Source: Flavobacteriales bacterium TMED123
GTDB lineage: Bacteria; Bacteroidota; Bacteroidia; Flavobacteriales; BACL11
Length of the DNA stretch: 64,000 bases
Assembly (NCBI GenBank): GCA_002170165.1
Contig: NHFY01000062.1
Coordinates: 1 to 64,000 of the forward strand
Reading direction: 5' to 3'
The position numbers were made by a program, and so were the translations under genes. A model generated the notes under the pieces. It ran no database searches, was not told the origin of the DNA, and worked only from the letters and a program-made list of their open reading frames with translations. Positions 38,334-46,548 of this stretch are shown one piece after another; position 1 is the first letter of the stretch, and each line of letters begins with the position of its first letter.

Positions 38334-38833
38334 TTTATAATTTTTTCAAAGCAATGATACTTCTTTTTATTGGGCTTTAAATCTATTGTGCCTAATTCGT
38401 TATAGCCTAGCCGTAAATAAAACTCCATGGCTTTTGGATTTCCAGAATAGGTATCTAGTCTTATGGATGATAACCCATGTTCTTTTACTAGCTCTTCAGA
38501 AAACATCATCAATGCTTTTCCTATTCCATCTCCCCAATTTTCTTCTTGAACGCCTAATCTATGCACAACTAAAAATTGATTAGAATTATCTTTCCAGTTA
38601 ATATTCAAATAAGTTGGATCTTGTTGCTGATCAATATTTACCCCTCCAACTATTTTACCATTTAATTCTGCTACAAAGTAAGAGCCTAATTTCAAATCAT
38701 CAGAAATGATTTCAGTGTTTGGATAGCTTTCATCCCACTGATCAATACCATTTTTTAGCATACCCCCAACACAAGAATTATACATCTTCATGATGTTTTC
38801 CAAATCTGATATTTCTGCTTTGCGTATTATCAT
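38330..38833 (-). CDS. GNAT family N-acetyltransferase
   Basis: 167 residues. The acetyl-CoA loop is within VHRLGVQEENWGDGIGKALMMF (Q/R-x-x-G-x-G/A pattern), followed by LDTYSGNPKAMEFYLRLGYNELG. Cytosolic. Acceptor unknown. It overlaps the LuxE-like gene and the MBL gene by four bases each, so all three are translationally coupled. Confidence 0.88.
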   Translation of the reverse strand: MIIRKAEISDLENIMKMYNSCVGGMLKNGIDQWDESYPNTEIISDDLKLGSYFVAELNGKIVGGVNIDQQQDPTYLNINWKDNSNQFLVVHRLGVQEENWGDGIGKALMMFSEELVKEHGLSSIRLDTYSGNPKAMEFYLRLGYNELGTIDLKPNKKKYHCFEKIIK

Positions 38834-39825
38834 TGTATCAATAAATTACAACCCCTAACATCAGCATTATCAAATCTGCCTAAAACAGCAAAACTACCAT
38901 CATCATAACTTTCTCCCAAATCTTCTGTAGCAATAAAAGAGCAGGAATGGATGTTTGCTAAATCAATTATATTGATCCCTCCAGTTTTGTTGTTGCCAAC
39001 AAATGAAAGTGGATCATGTACATCTCTAATCAAAACTCTTTTCCATGAAGGGCTGTAAAAAATGCCTTCTGCTTTGGAATAGCTTTGTGAGAGCAATTCC
39101 GTCATGCCATACTCTGAATGAATATTTTCTAAGCCAAAAGCATTTTTAAGTATTTTATGTAATTCTTCTTTCAAGAGTTCTTTTCTTTTTCCTTTAATGC
39201 CGCCAGTTTCTATTATTATGGTGTTTTTTAGTTTTTGCGGAAATTTTTCAGCTAAATCCAACAAAGCATAACTCACGCCAATCAAAATTGTTTTTTGCCC
39301 TATCGCTTCTAATTCTGAAATTGTTTCAGTAAGTTTCTTATAATTATTCAAATAAAATCCACTTTTCTCGTGTTTTGATTGTGCAATTAACTCATCTACC
39401 ATATAGATTAAGGAAGAGCCTTCTCGCTCTCTATAATTAGGAAGTAGAGATAGGATACAATAATCTTCAACATTGCCATAAAAAAGCTCAAATGCTTTTT
39501 CGAAACTCTTTTTATAAAGCGATAAGTCAGAAACCAAATGCTTACTTTGATTTCCTGTTGTGCCACTGCTTAAAAATATCTCCTCAATTTTTTGCCCTTT
39601 GCAAATAATCTGCTGAGTTTTAAAAAACGCTATGGGTAAAAATGGGATCTCAAAAATATTTTTTGGACTACTACCTTTTAAAATAAGTGAGGCATAAGCT
39701 GCATAAGTTGGATTATTTTCCATTTGTAAATTAAAAGCATTCAATGCCAAATTTTCAAATTCAATTTCCGTTAATGGATTAAAAATTTTACTTTTGAAAG
39801 CATTAATATTTTCTAATGAAAGCAT
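38830..39825 (-). CDS. LuxE/PaaK-like acyl-protein synthetase
   Basis: 331 residues from ATG at 39825 (MLSLENINAF). FLSSGTTGNQSK is the adenylate-forming S-G-T-T-G motif, and HSEYGMTELLSQ is the second nucleotide-binding motif. LuxE activates fatty acids as acyl-AMP and keeps an acyl-cysteine; no luxCD genes are here, so the role is not luminescence. In Bacteroidota similar orphans are annotated as acyl transferases. An upstream ATG at 39840 would overlap the -7 box and is less likely. The gene starts inside the divergent lipoprotein gene. Confidence 0.83.
   Translation of the reverse strand: MLSLENINAFKSKIFNPLTEIEFENLALNAFNLQMENNPTYAAYASLILKGSSPKNIFEIPFLPIAFFKTQQIICKGQKIEEIFLSSGTTGNQSKHLVSDLSLYKKSFEKAFELFYGNVEDYCILSLLPNYREREGSSLIYMVDELIAQSKHEKSGFYLNNYKKLTETISELEAIGQKTILIGVSYALLDLAEKFPQKLKNTIIIETGGIKGKRKELLKEELHKILKNAFGLENIHSEYGMTELLSQSYSKAEGIFYSPSWKRVLIRDVHDPLSFVGNNKTGGINIIDLANIHSCSFIATEDLGESYDDGSFAVLGRFDNADVRGCNLLIQ
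39789..39796 (+). promoter_or_regulatory. -7 box of the lipoprotein gene
   Basis: TACTTTTG matches TAnnTTTG, 19 bases before the ATG at 39816, with a TTTC 20 bases upstream as a weak -33. It lies within the first codons of the LuxE-like gene on the other strand. Confidence 0.5.
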
Positions 39826-40298
39826 TTTCAAAAATAGCATTTATTCTGGTACTTATTTCTGTTCTTTTTGCATGTAAAAAAAGTGAGCAATTTTCTGACA
39901 TTCCTTATTTGGAGTTCAGAAAATATCAACTTAAAGATAGTGTAGATGCTTTAGGAAACATAGCTAAAATTTGCGAACTGCATTTGTATTTTACAGATGG
40001 GGATGGGGACATAGGTCTTTTTGATGAAGACACTATTGCGCCATTTGACTATAACTTGTTTGTGAATTATTTTGAGACGCAAAATGATAGTTTGCAACAA
40101 AGAAATGTCAGCCCTCCCTTTCATATTCGCATTCCAAATTTAACACCGTCAGGTCAAAACAAATCCTTAAAAGTGAATCTAAAATATGATATGGATGTCA
40201 CATACCGTAATTCAGATACCATCAAATTTGAACTCAAACTATTTGATAGGGCACTAAATGAAAGTGATTGGGTTGGTACTGGCTTAATAATTTTATAA
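39816..40298 (+). CDS. Small lipoprotein of unknown function
   Basis: 160 residues. A type II signal peptide with lipobox near LFAC (Cys at about residue 20) then KKSEQ. The mature part has an aromatic-rich beta-sandwich feel and the acidic stretch TDGDGDIGLFDEDT, a calcium-loop-like DxDxD run seen in related flavobacterial lipoproteins. No named family is recognised. Its start overlaps the divergent LuxE-like start by ten bases. A terminator follows. Confidence 0.82.
   Translation: MKAFSKIAFILVLISVLFACKKSEQFSDIPYLEFRKYQLKDSVDALGNIAKICELHLYFTDGDGDIGLFDEDTIAPFDYNLFVNYFETQNDSLQQRNVSPPFHIRIPNLTPSGQNKSLKVNLKYDMDVTYRNSDTIKFELKLFDRALNESDWVGTGLIIL
39829..39836 (-). promoter_or_regulatory. -7 box of the LuxE-like operon
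   Basis: The minus strand reads TATTTTTG, matching TAnnTTTG, ending three bases before the ATG at 39825. It lies in codons 5-7 of the lipoprotein gene. This predicts a leaderless mRNA overlapping the other transcript at its 5' end. Confidence 0.45.
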
Positions 40299-40312
40299 TA
40301 GGGCGGGTAAAT

Positions 40313-40340
40313 AAAAAAGAGTTCGATAGGACTCTTTTTT
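40313..40340 (+). terminator. Intrinsic terminator after the lipoprotein gene
   Basis: AAAAAAGAGT and ACTCTTTTTT form a ten-base-pair stem with an eight-base loop and flanking A/T runs. Confidence 0.85.
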
Positions 40341-40360
40341 ATTTAGAAGTAAAACATTTT

Positions 40361-40402
40361 CGGACCCACTTGGGCTTTGAACCTTCGTGCACAAAGGCCT
40401 AC
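40361..40402 (-). other. tRNA 3'-end-like fragment (possible remnant)
   Basis: On the minus strand this reads like a T arm plus 3' acceptor half: GAAGGTTCAAAGCCCAAG followed by TGGGTCCG. The T-stem does not pair well and no 5' half is found, so it is not a working tRNA. It may be a decayed tRNA end or an old integration scar. Confidence 0.25.
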
Positions 40403-40416
40403 TAATGTTTAGTGTA

Positions 40417-41403
40417 TTAAAATTTGTATTCTAAGTTTAGATATAGTGTGCTTTGAGCTTCTGCTTCTTCTTCACCTTCTAAAGTTGCGTCTGTCCAATT
40501 TTGTATATTTATAGACGCTTTTACTGCATCAGACATTTTTCTTTCAACACCAAAAATCATTAAAGTTCCTTCATTTGCAATATCCCATCTTTCTCCTACT
40601 GCGTTTTCAGATGAAGCGTCATCATATCTTGCAAAAAAGGCATAATCATTCATCTTCATAGTTCCGTAAACTGACATTGCAGTAGAAGTATTGTCAACAG
40701 TGTTCCCAGAATTTTCTCTCATATTATATTCACCTCCTACAGTCAGATTTCCGCTTGTGTAGACTAGAGCTAATGTATTTATATTTTGAGTAGCATCTGC
40801 ATCTGTATAAGAACTTGTGGGCATCATATATCTAGATAATCTTACTTTGATGTTGTTCATTGAATACATCATGCCTACACCTCCTCTCATAAGGCCGTTA
40901 TCTCCTTGTGTTTTTTTATACCCTTCGCCATTTAGTATTTGAGCATCTACACTTAGATTTTCGGAAATTGTATAGTCAAATGTTGCTCCTGCATCAGCAG
41001 CATTCGCCCATTTGTTTTCATCTTGAAAAGACTTGTAGATATATCTTTTTCCCCAAGCTTTTTCCATAAACTTGAAGTTTTTTGTCCCAACCATACCAAA
41101 GTTGATGCTCAAGTTGTCAGTGGCATTCCAATTCAATGAGGCAATTTTTAGTATTGCTGTATATGCGCTTCCACCATCATTTGAACCTACTTCAAAAGTT
41201 ACTTTTGCGCTGAATTCATCAGACATTTGATGACTGTAGCCTAAGTAAGCACGTTTTATTTCAAATTCCTTAAAAGCTTGAGCATCTTCTTCTGCAGATA
41301 AATCATAATTAAAGTTGCTAAAGATTTTCGCATGAGGCTTACCTTGTGCGAAGACTACTAAACTAACAAGTGTTAATGCTAATGTTAAAAATGTTTTTTT
41401 CAT
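40417..41403 (-). CDS. Outer membrane porin, probably phosphate-regulated
   Basis: 328 residues from ATG at 41403 (MKKTFLTLALTLVSLVVFAQ, a clean signal peptide). The mature protein is a 16-strand-type barrel of the phosphate-selective porin O/P class (FEIKRAYLGYSHQMSDEFSAKVTFE and a C-terminal LYLNLEYKF ending in phenylalanine). Preceded by a 11-base-period GTTAA repeat shared with pstS and located next to phoU-pst, so phosphate uptake is likely. A longer frame to 41436 would add a poor leader and is not chosen. Substrate selectivity is inferred. Confidence 0.85.
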   Translation of the reverse strand: MKKTFLTLALTLVSLVVFAQGKPHAKIFSNFNYDLSAEEDAQAFKEFEIKRAYLGYSHQMSDEFSAKVTFEVGSNDGGSAYTAILKIASLNWNATDNLSINFGMVGTKNFKFMEKAWGKRYIYKSFQDENKWANAADAGATFDYTISENLSVDAQILNGEGYKKTQGDNGLMRGGVGMMYSMNNIKVRLSRYMMPTSSYTDADATQNINTLALVYTSGNLTVGGEYNMRENSGNTVDNTSTAMSVYGTMKMNDYAFFARYDDASSENAVGERWDIANEGTLMIFGVERKMSDAVKASINIQNWTDATLEGEEEAEAQSTLYLNLEYKF

Positions 41404-41433
41404 AATTTTATTTATTGTGATTATTAATGACCT

Positions 41434-41441
41434 CAAAAATA
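41434..41441 (-). promoter_or_regulatory. -7 box of the porin gene
   Basis: The minus strand reads TATTTTTG, matching TAnnTTTG, 30 bases before the ATG. The GTTAA repeats start 20 bases upstream in place of a -33 element. Confidence 0.6.
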
Positions 41442-41460
41442 CAAACCATTTAACCCTGAG

Positions 41461-41500
41461 TGTTAACTAAATGTTAATTTAATATTAATTGTTAAGTTAA
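41461..41500 (-). promoter_or_regulatory. Candidate Pho box of the porin gene
   Basis: On the plus strand GTTAA occurs at 41462 and 41473, ATTAA at 41484 and GTTAA again at 41496: an 11-base period, one helical turn, as in PhoB/PhoP boxes of other bacteria. The nearest unit is 20-21 bases upstream of the -7 box, the same as at pstS. Sites of this kind are bound by a tandem OmpR-type dimer such as PhoB. Confidence 0.6.
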
Positions 41501-41532
41501 AGGTAGGATTTTTTCTTTCGGCTATAAATTAG

Positions 41533-42186
41533 TTATTTTTTACTGTGCTTAATAACTTTTGCTTCTAGATGGTATATTATTTCTTCACCTATTTTTTTCA
41601 AACTATCACCAGCCCTTTCTATTTTTCTTATGCTTGATAATAGATAAAGTAACATATTTTTGTCATATTTATCAATATTATTAATAATGATTTGGTGTGC
41701 ATCAGTATTAATCTTGTTTATTAGTTTATCTTTTTTGAATACTCTCCTAGCAATACTCGGGTCTTCATTTTCAAATGCTTCAATAAGGCAGTCCATCATG
41801 GTATTAAATACATCTAACATTTCTGTTAAACGTATTTCATCTACAATTTTTTTATCGTAAGCTATATTATAATCCGATACGTATTTTGCTATGCTCTCTG
41901 CAATATCTGCAATATGTTCAAGAGCGTGATTAATTTTATATGTTGATAATATAAATCTTAAATCTACTGCTACTGGAGCATGAAGTGCTATTATATTTTC
42001 ACAATCATTATCAATTTTAAGTTCTTGAGCATTAATTCTATTTTCACTAGATGAAATTTCTTCCGCAATATCCTGATCATAATTTATTATTGCATTAGCC
42101 CCTTTCTCCCATTGTCCTTCAACTAAAAAAAACATTTTCAGTAGAGATGATTTTAAATTCGATATTTCTTTTTCTATAGTATTCAT
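41533..42186 (-). CDS. phoU: Phosphate transport/signalling regulator PhoU
   Basis: 217 residues, all helical, with two repeats of the three-helix PhoU fold; the metal-binding patterns E/D-x-x-x-D occur around INHALEHIADIAESIAKYV and SIRKIERAGDSLKKIGEEI. It links PstSCAB to PhoR and restrains the regulon under phosphate surplus. It lies 11 bases after pstB, the last gene of the pst unit. Confidence 0.95.
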   Translation of the reverse strand: MNTIEKEISNLKSSLLKMFFLVEGQWEKGANAIINYDQDIAEEISSSENRINAQELKIDNDCENIIALHAPVAVDLRFILSTYKINHALEHIADIAESIAKYVSDYNIAYDKKIVDEIRLTEMLDVFNTMMDCLIEAFENEDPSIARRVFKKDKLINKINTDAHQIIINNIDKYDKNMLLYLLSSIRKIERAGDSLKKIGEEIIYHLEAKVIKHSKK

Positions 42187-42197
42187 AATTATATATT

Positions 42198-42953
42198 TTA
42201 ACCGAAACGACCTGTGATATAATTTTCAGTTCGTTCCATTTTAGGATTTGTAAAAATAGTATCAGTTTTGTCAAATTCAATTAGATCGCCCATGTAAAAA
42301 AATGCAGTGTAATCACTAATTCTTCCTGCTTGTTGCATATTATGTGTTACAATTATTATAGTATATTTTTCTTTTAAAGTAAGTATTAGTTTTTCAACTT
42401 TAGCTGTCGCAATTGGATCTAACGCTGATGTTGGTTCATCCATTAATATAATTGAAGGTTCTACAGCTAATGCTCTTGCTATACATACTCTTTGTTGTTG
42501 ACCTCCTGAAAGAGCTAATGCAGATTTACCAAGATCATCCTTTACTTCCTCCCATAAAGCTGCTTGCTTTAAGGCGTCTTTGACTCTTGTTTTAATAAAT
42601 GCTTTATCATTTATACCTTGAATTTTTAATCCGTAAGCAACATTATCAAAAATTGATTTTGGAAAAGGATTTGGTTTTTGAAATACCATTCCAACATTTT
42701 TTCTAAGCTCATCTACAAGAACACTTTTATCATAAATATTTGTGTTATCAATATATATATCACCATTCAATTTAAAAGAATCAATGTAATCATTCATTCT
42801 GTTAAATAATCGTAAAAATGTTGACTTACCACATCCAGACGGTCCAATTAATCCAGTAACAGCATTTTCAGTTATCCCAATGTTTATATTGTTGAGTGCT
42901 TTCAATTTTCCATAAAAGACATCAATATTTTTTGCTTCTAATTTATATTTCAT
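42198..42953 (-). CDS. pstB: Phosphate ABC transporter, ATP-binding protein
   Basis: 251 residues. Walker [10 protein letters not shown], signature LSGGQQQR, Walker [12 protein letters not shown] and the H-loop TH are intact. [14 protein letters not shown] is the PstB-specific stretch. It drives phosphate uptake through PstA/PstC. Gap of one base to pstA. Confidence 0.97.
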   Translation of the reverse strand: MKYKLEAKNIDVFYGKLKALNNINIGITENAVTGLIGPSGCGKSTFLRLFNRMNDYIDSFKLNGDIYIDNTNIYDKSVLVDELRKNVGMVFQKPNPFPKSIFDNVAYGLKIQGINDKAFIKTRVKDALKQAALWEEVKDDLGKSALALSGGQQQRVCIARALAVEPSIILMDEPTSALDPIATAKVEKLILTLKEKYTIIIVTHNMQQAGRISDYTAFFYMGDLIEFDKTDTIFTNPKMERTENYITGRFG

Positions 42954-42954
42954 T

Positions 42955-43812
42955 TTACCAATTTATTTTTTTCTGCCATTTGTTTCTAAAATATACTGCT
43001 ATACCATTCATAGTGAAAGTAATTGCTAACAATATAATAATTGCAGCCGCAGCATTTATTGCAAATTCATGTTGTGGACGAGAAACCCAGTTAAAAATTT
43101 GAATTGGCAGCACAGTAAATTCATCCATTGGACCTTTAGGAGTGAATGGAACATATGCTAATGCGCCAACTACAATTAACGGTGCTGTTTCACCTACAGC
43201 TCTTGAAATAGCCAATATAACGCCAGTTAAAATTCCTCCTGATGCAGCGGGTAATACTTGATACCATGTTGTTTGCCATTTAGTAGCACCAAGACCGAAT
43301 GATGCAGCACGAATTGAAGATGGTACAGCCTTTAATGCTTCTCTTGTTGCTACAATAATTATAGGAAGAATTAATAAAGCTAAGGTAAAGCTTCCAGCTA
43401 GAACACTACTACCTAAATTACTAAGTCTAACAAATATTTCAAGGCCTAATAGACCATATATAATTGATGGTACTCCTGCTAAATTTGAAATATTGATCTC
43501 TAATAATCTAGTTAGTTTATTCTTTCTATTGTATTCCTCAAGATAAACACCAGCGCTTATTCCTATGGGTACTGCAATAATAAATGTAAAGATTACTATC
43601 CATAATGAACCTGACCAGGCAGTTAAAATTCCTGCTTTTTCAGCTTTTCTTGAAGGTAAAGATGTTAAAAAGCTCCAATCAATTCTATTAAATCCATCAT
43701 AAATTATATTACCAATGAAAATTGCTAGCAGAATTAATCCGATAGAGCAAGCAAATACACCAATATACTTAAATATTGAGTCTTTTAATCTATTTTTCTC
43801 ACCATTAGTCAT
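42955..43812 (-). CDS. pstA: Phosphate ABC transporter, permease PstA
   Basis: 285 residues with six membrane segments. The EAA-loop region [25 protein letters not shown] and [14 protein letters not shown] are PstA landmarks. It pairs with PstC in the inner membrane. It overlaps pstC by eight bases. Confidence 0.95.
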   Translation of the reverse strand: MTNGEKNRLKDSIFKYIGVFACSIGLILLAIFIGNIIYDGFNRIDWSFLTSLPSRKAEKAGILTAWSGSLWIVIFTFIIAVPIGISAGVYLEEYNRKNKLTRLLEINISNLAGVPSIIYGLLGLEIFVRLSNLGSSVLAGSFTLALLILPIIIVATREALKAVPSSIRAASFGLGATKWQTTWYQVLPAASGGILTGVILAISRAVGETAPLIVVGALAYVPFTPKGPMDEFTVLPIQIFNWVSRPQHEFAINAAAAIIILLAITFTMNGIAVYFRNKWQKKINW

Positions 43813-44683
43813 ATTCTTCTCTGAATTTTTTTCTTATCCAAAAGCTAATATTATTTAGAATAAAAGTAAAAACAAATAAAGTTATTCCAGCTGCAAAAAT
43901 TGTTCGATATTCTAATGAATCATGTTGCACATCCCCCAAACTTACTTGAACAATATATGCGGTAATAGTTTCAACTGGTACCAGCGGGTTTAATGTTAAT
44001 CTAGGTTGTTGTCCTGCTGCTATTGCTACAATCATTGTTTCTCCAATTGCTCTAGAAAATGCGAGTATTACAGATACTATTATACCTGAGGATGCAGCAG
44101 GAATCATAACCTTAAAAGAAGTTTGTAGCTTTGTTGCTCCCATCCCATAGGATGCCTCTCGTAGAGATTTTGGTACTGCGCTAAGAGCATCTTCACTTAA
44201 AGAACTTATGAATGGGATAATCATAATTCCCATTACAATTCCAGCTGATAATGAATTAAATCCAGCCATTTCAGGTATTAATTTTTGTAAAAAAGGTGTA
44301 ACTACCATAAGTGCGAAAAAACCATATACAACTGTAGGTACCGCAGCTAATATTTCTAACAAAGGTTTGATAAATTTTTTTAATTTTTTTGGAGCATATT
44401 CGCTTAAGTAAATTGCAATTGTTAATCCAATAGGTAGTGAAACACTAATTGCTATTATTGTAGTTAAAATTGTACCTGAAATTAAAGGTAAAATTCCAAA
44501 ATGCTTATTTGCAAATAAAGGAGTCCATTGGGTGTCGGTTAAAAAATCAATAATAGAAACTTCTTTGAAGAATACTAGGCTTTCACTTAGTAAAACCCAT
44601 ATAATTCCAATAGTTGTTAAAATTGTAATAAGAGCAGTTGCTCTTAATATAAATTCAATTATTTTTTCTTTAATTTTTTGCAT
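43805..44683 (-). CDS. pstC: Phosphate ABC transporter, permease PstC
   Basis: 292 residues from ATG at 44683 (MQKIKEKIIEF). Six membrane segments; the EAA loop (ASYGMGATKLQTSFKVMIPAASSGI) and SRAIGETMIVAIAAGQQP are diagnostic. A longer frame to 44746 has a hydrophilic lead without support. The 99 bases to pstS show no -7 box or terminator, so the genes are probably one unit. Confidence 0.95.
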   Translation of the reverse strand: MQKIKEKIIEFILRATALITILTTIGIIWVLLSESLVFFKEVSIIDFLTDTQWTPLFANKHFGILPLISGTILTTIIAISVSLPIGLTIAIYLSEYAPKKLKKFIKPLLEILAAVPTVVYGFFALMVVTPFLQKLIPEMAGFNSLSAGIVMGIMIIPFISSLSEDALSAVPKSLREASYGMGATKLQTSFKVMIPAASSGIIVSVILAFSRAIGETMIVAIAAGQQPRLTLNPLVPVETITAYIVQVSLGDVQHDSLEYRTIFAAGITLFVFTFILNNISFWIRKKFREEYD

Positions 44684-44782
44684 TCTACTAAAAAAACAAA
44701 ACTCGTATTTTTTTTTAATAAAATGCGAATTTTGAAAACCAAACAAACAGATATTATGAAAATATCTAATTTATAAAGGAAT

Positions 44783-45730
44783 CTATTTAATAAATTCGTT
44801 AAATTTCTCTATTTCAAAACCATATTCTTCATCAGTTAATGGAATGTATCCTACATCAGCAACTAAATTTTTAGCATTTTTTAGATAAAAAGAAATAAAC
44901 TCTTTTACTTCTTCTCTCTCTTTAGCACTGTTATTAGCATAAATAAATATTGGCCTTGATAATGGTGCGTATGTTCTACTTGAGACAGTTTGCATGCTTG
45001 GTAAAACTGAACCACTTCCATTGTCAACTCCAACTAATTTTAATTTCTCTTTATTTTCTTCATAATAAGCTAATCCAAAAAAACCAAGCCCATATTTATC
45101 AGTAGCTACACCTTGTACCAAAACATGATCGTCTTCTGATGCAGTATAATCTCCTCTTGTTCCAACTTTCTTACCGCATATTACTTCTGCAAAGTAATCA
45201 TATGTACCTGAAGCTGTTCCAGGTCCAAAAAGATGAATTTCTTCGTTTGGCCACCCTTCTCTAATCTGACTCCAGTACTTTATATTATTTTGGGCATCTG
45301 GATGCCAAATTTTACTAAGTTCATCTACTGTAAGATAGTCTACCCAATCATTTTCTGGATTAATAATAACTGCAAGACCATCATATGCAACACTTAATTC
45401 CAAGTATGAAATGTTATTTTCATCACAAACTTTAGCTTCTTTATCTTTAATTGGTCTAGATGCATTACTAATATTAGTTTCACCTCTAGAGAACTTTTGA
45501 AACCCTCCTCCAGTTCCAGAAACACCTACTGTAACTCGAACATTAGGTGCAACAACTCTAAACTCTTCTGCTACTGCTTCAGTAACTGGATATACAGTAC
45601 TAGAACCATCAATTTTAATATCACCAGATAAGGCGCTAGAATTATTTGTATTGTTTGAATTTGAAGAGCAACCTATTAATATTAGTGATAATATCACAAT
45701 CTTAAAGTTTAAAATTTTTTGTTTAATCAT
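44783..45730 (-). CDS. pstS: Phosphate-binding lipoprotein PstS
   Basis: 315 residues from ATG at 45730. The lipobox LIGC (Cys about residue 20) gives a lipoprotein; [22 protein letters not shown] and [16 protein letters not shown] are the phosphate-binding loops, and SGTYDYF carries the second contact. It delivers phosphate to PstCA. A candidate Pho box and a -7 box lie upstream. Expected to be induced in low phosphate. Confidence 0.96.
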   Translation of the reverse strand: MIKQKILNFKIVILSLILIGCSSNSNNTNNSSALSGDIKIDGSSTVYPVTEAVAEEFRVVAPNVRVTVGVSGTGGGFQKFSRGETNISNASRPIKDKEAKVCDENNISYLELSVAYDGLAVIINPENDWVDYLTVDELSKIWHPDAQNNIKYWSQIREGWPNEEIHLFGPGTASGTYDYFAEVICGKKVGTRGDYTASEDDHVLVQGVATDKYGLGFFGLAYYEENKEKLKLVGVDNGSGSVLPSMQTVSSRTYAPLSRPIFIYANNSAKEREEVKEFISFYLKNAKNLVADVGYIPLTDEEYGFEIEKFNEFIK

Positions 45731-45760
45731 AATTTTTATTTTTTTAGTTAATAAACATTG

Positions 45761-45768
45761 CAAACTTA
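45761..45768 (-). promoter_or_regulatory. -7 box of pstS
   Basis: The minus strand reads TAAGTTTG, matching TAnnTTTG, 30 bases before the ATG, the same distance as in the porin promoter. Confidence 0.6.
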
Positions 45769-45787
45769 TAGCTTGGATGTTTTTTAG

Positions 45788-45827
45788 CTGTATCCTAACA
45801 GTTAACTATATGTAAAAAAATTGTTAA
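45788..45827 (-). promoter_or_regulatory. Candidate Pho box between pstS and phoB
   Basis: On the plus strand GTATC at 45790, GTTAA at 45801, GTAAA at 45812 and GTTAA at 45823 follow an exact 11-base period. The first unit is 22 bases upstream of the pstS -7 box, matching the porin layout and orientation. It points at pstS; phoB, on the other side, could also be controlled. Confidence 0.6.
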
Positions 45828-45864
45828 TTTTTAATGTATTTAAATTTTGATTTATTCTTTTATT

Positions 45865-45872
45865 TAGTTTTG
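45865..45872 (+). promoter_or_regulatory. -7 box of phoB-phoR
   Basis: TAGTTTTG matches TAnnTTTG, 16 bases before the ATG. A TTTG at 45846-45849 gives a 15-base spacer, shorter than usual. Confidence 0.5.
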
Positions 45873-45888
45873 TCAAAAAAATTTTTAT

Positions 45889-46548
45889 ATGAAAATATTA
45901 ATTGTTGATGATGAGGAAGATATTTTAGAATTCCTTTCTTATAATTTAAAAAAGCAAGAGTATAAAATATTTACAGCAAACGATGGTAATAAAGGTTTGA
46001 TGTTAGCTCAAAAACATAATCCAGACTTAATAATACTCGATGTTATGATGCCTGGTATGGACGGTATAGAATTATGTGATAGGATTAGACAAGTACCAGC
46101 TTTAAATGACGTGCTTATAATTTTTCTTACTGCAAGAGCAGAAGATTATTCCGAATTAGCTGGTTTTGATGCAGGAGCAGATGATTATATTACGAAGCCT
46201 ATAAAGCCTAAATTACTAATCAGTAGAATCAAGGCGATTTTAAGGCGAAAAACTGAAAAACTTGCTAAAAACATAAAGTTAGCTAATTTTGAGATAGATA
46301 AAGATAAATACACTCTTTTTTATTCTGGTAAGGAGATTTTTCTTGCAAAAAAAGAGTTTAATCTACTTTTTTATTTAATGACTCTGCCTGGAAAAGTTTT
46401 TAAAAGAAAAGAAATTATTGAAGAAGTATGGAATGATGCAATTGTTGGAGATAGAACTATAGATGTGCATATAAGAAAAATTAGAGAAAAAATAGGTGAT
46501 CATCATATCAAGACTGTAAAAGGTGTGGGATATAAATTTGATGTTTAA
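45889..46548 (+). CDS. phoB: Phosphate response regulator PhoB (OmpR family)
   Basis: 219 residues. Receiver domain about 1-120 with acidic pocket DD at 7-8, phospho-acceptor Asp51 in LDVMMPG, T in TARAE and K in TKPIKP; C-terminal winged helix (about 130-219, DRTIDVHIRKIREKIG). Phosphorylated by PhoR it should bind the GTTAA repeats upstream of pstS and the porin. Its stop overlaps the phoR ATG. Confidence 0.93.
   Translation: MKILIVDDEEDILEFLSYNLKKQEYKIFTANDGNKGLMLAQKHNPDLIILDVMMPGMDGIELCDRIRQVPALNDVLIIFLTARAEDYSELAGFDAGADDYITKPIKPKLLISRIKAILRRKTEKLAKNIKLANFEIDKDKYTLFYSGKEIFLAKKEFNLLFYLMTLPGKVFKRKEIIEEVWNDAIVGDRTIDVHIRKIREKIGDHHIKTVKGVGYKFDV

Noticed and set aside
38830-39825. A luminescence operon because of the LuxE-like gene
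   Set aside because: No luxCDAB genes are present; the neighbours are an acetyltransferase and an MBL hydrolase.
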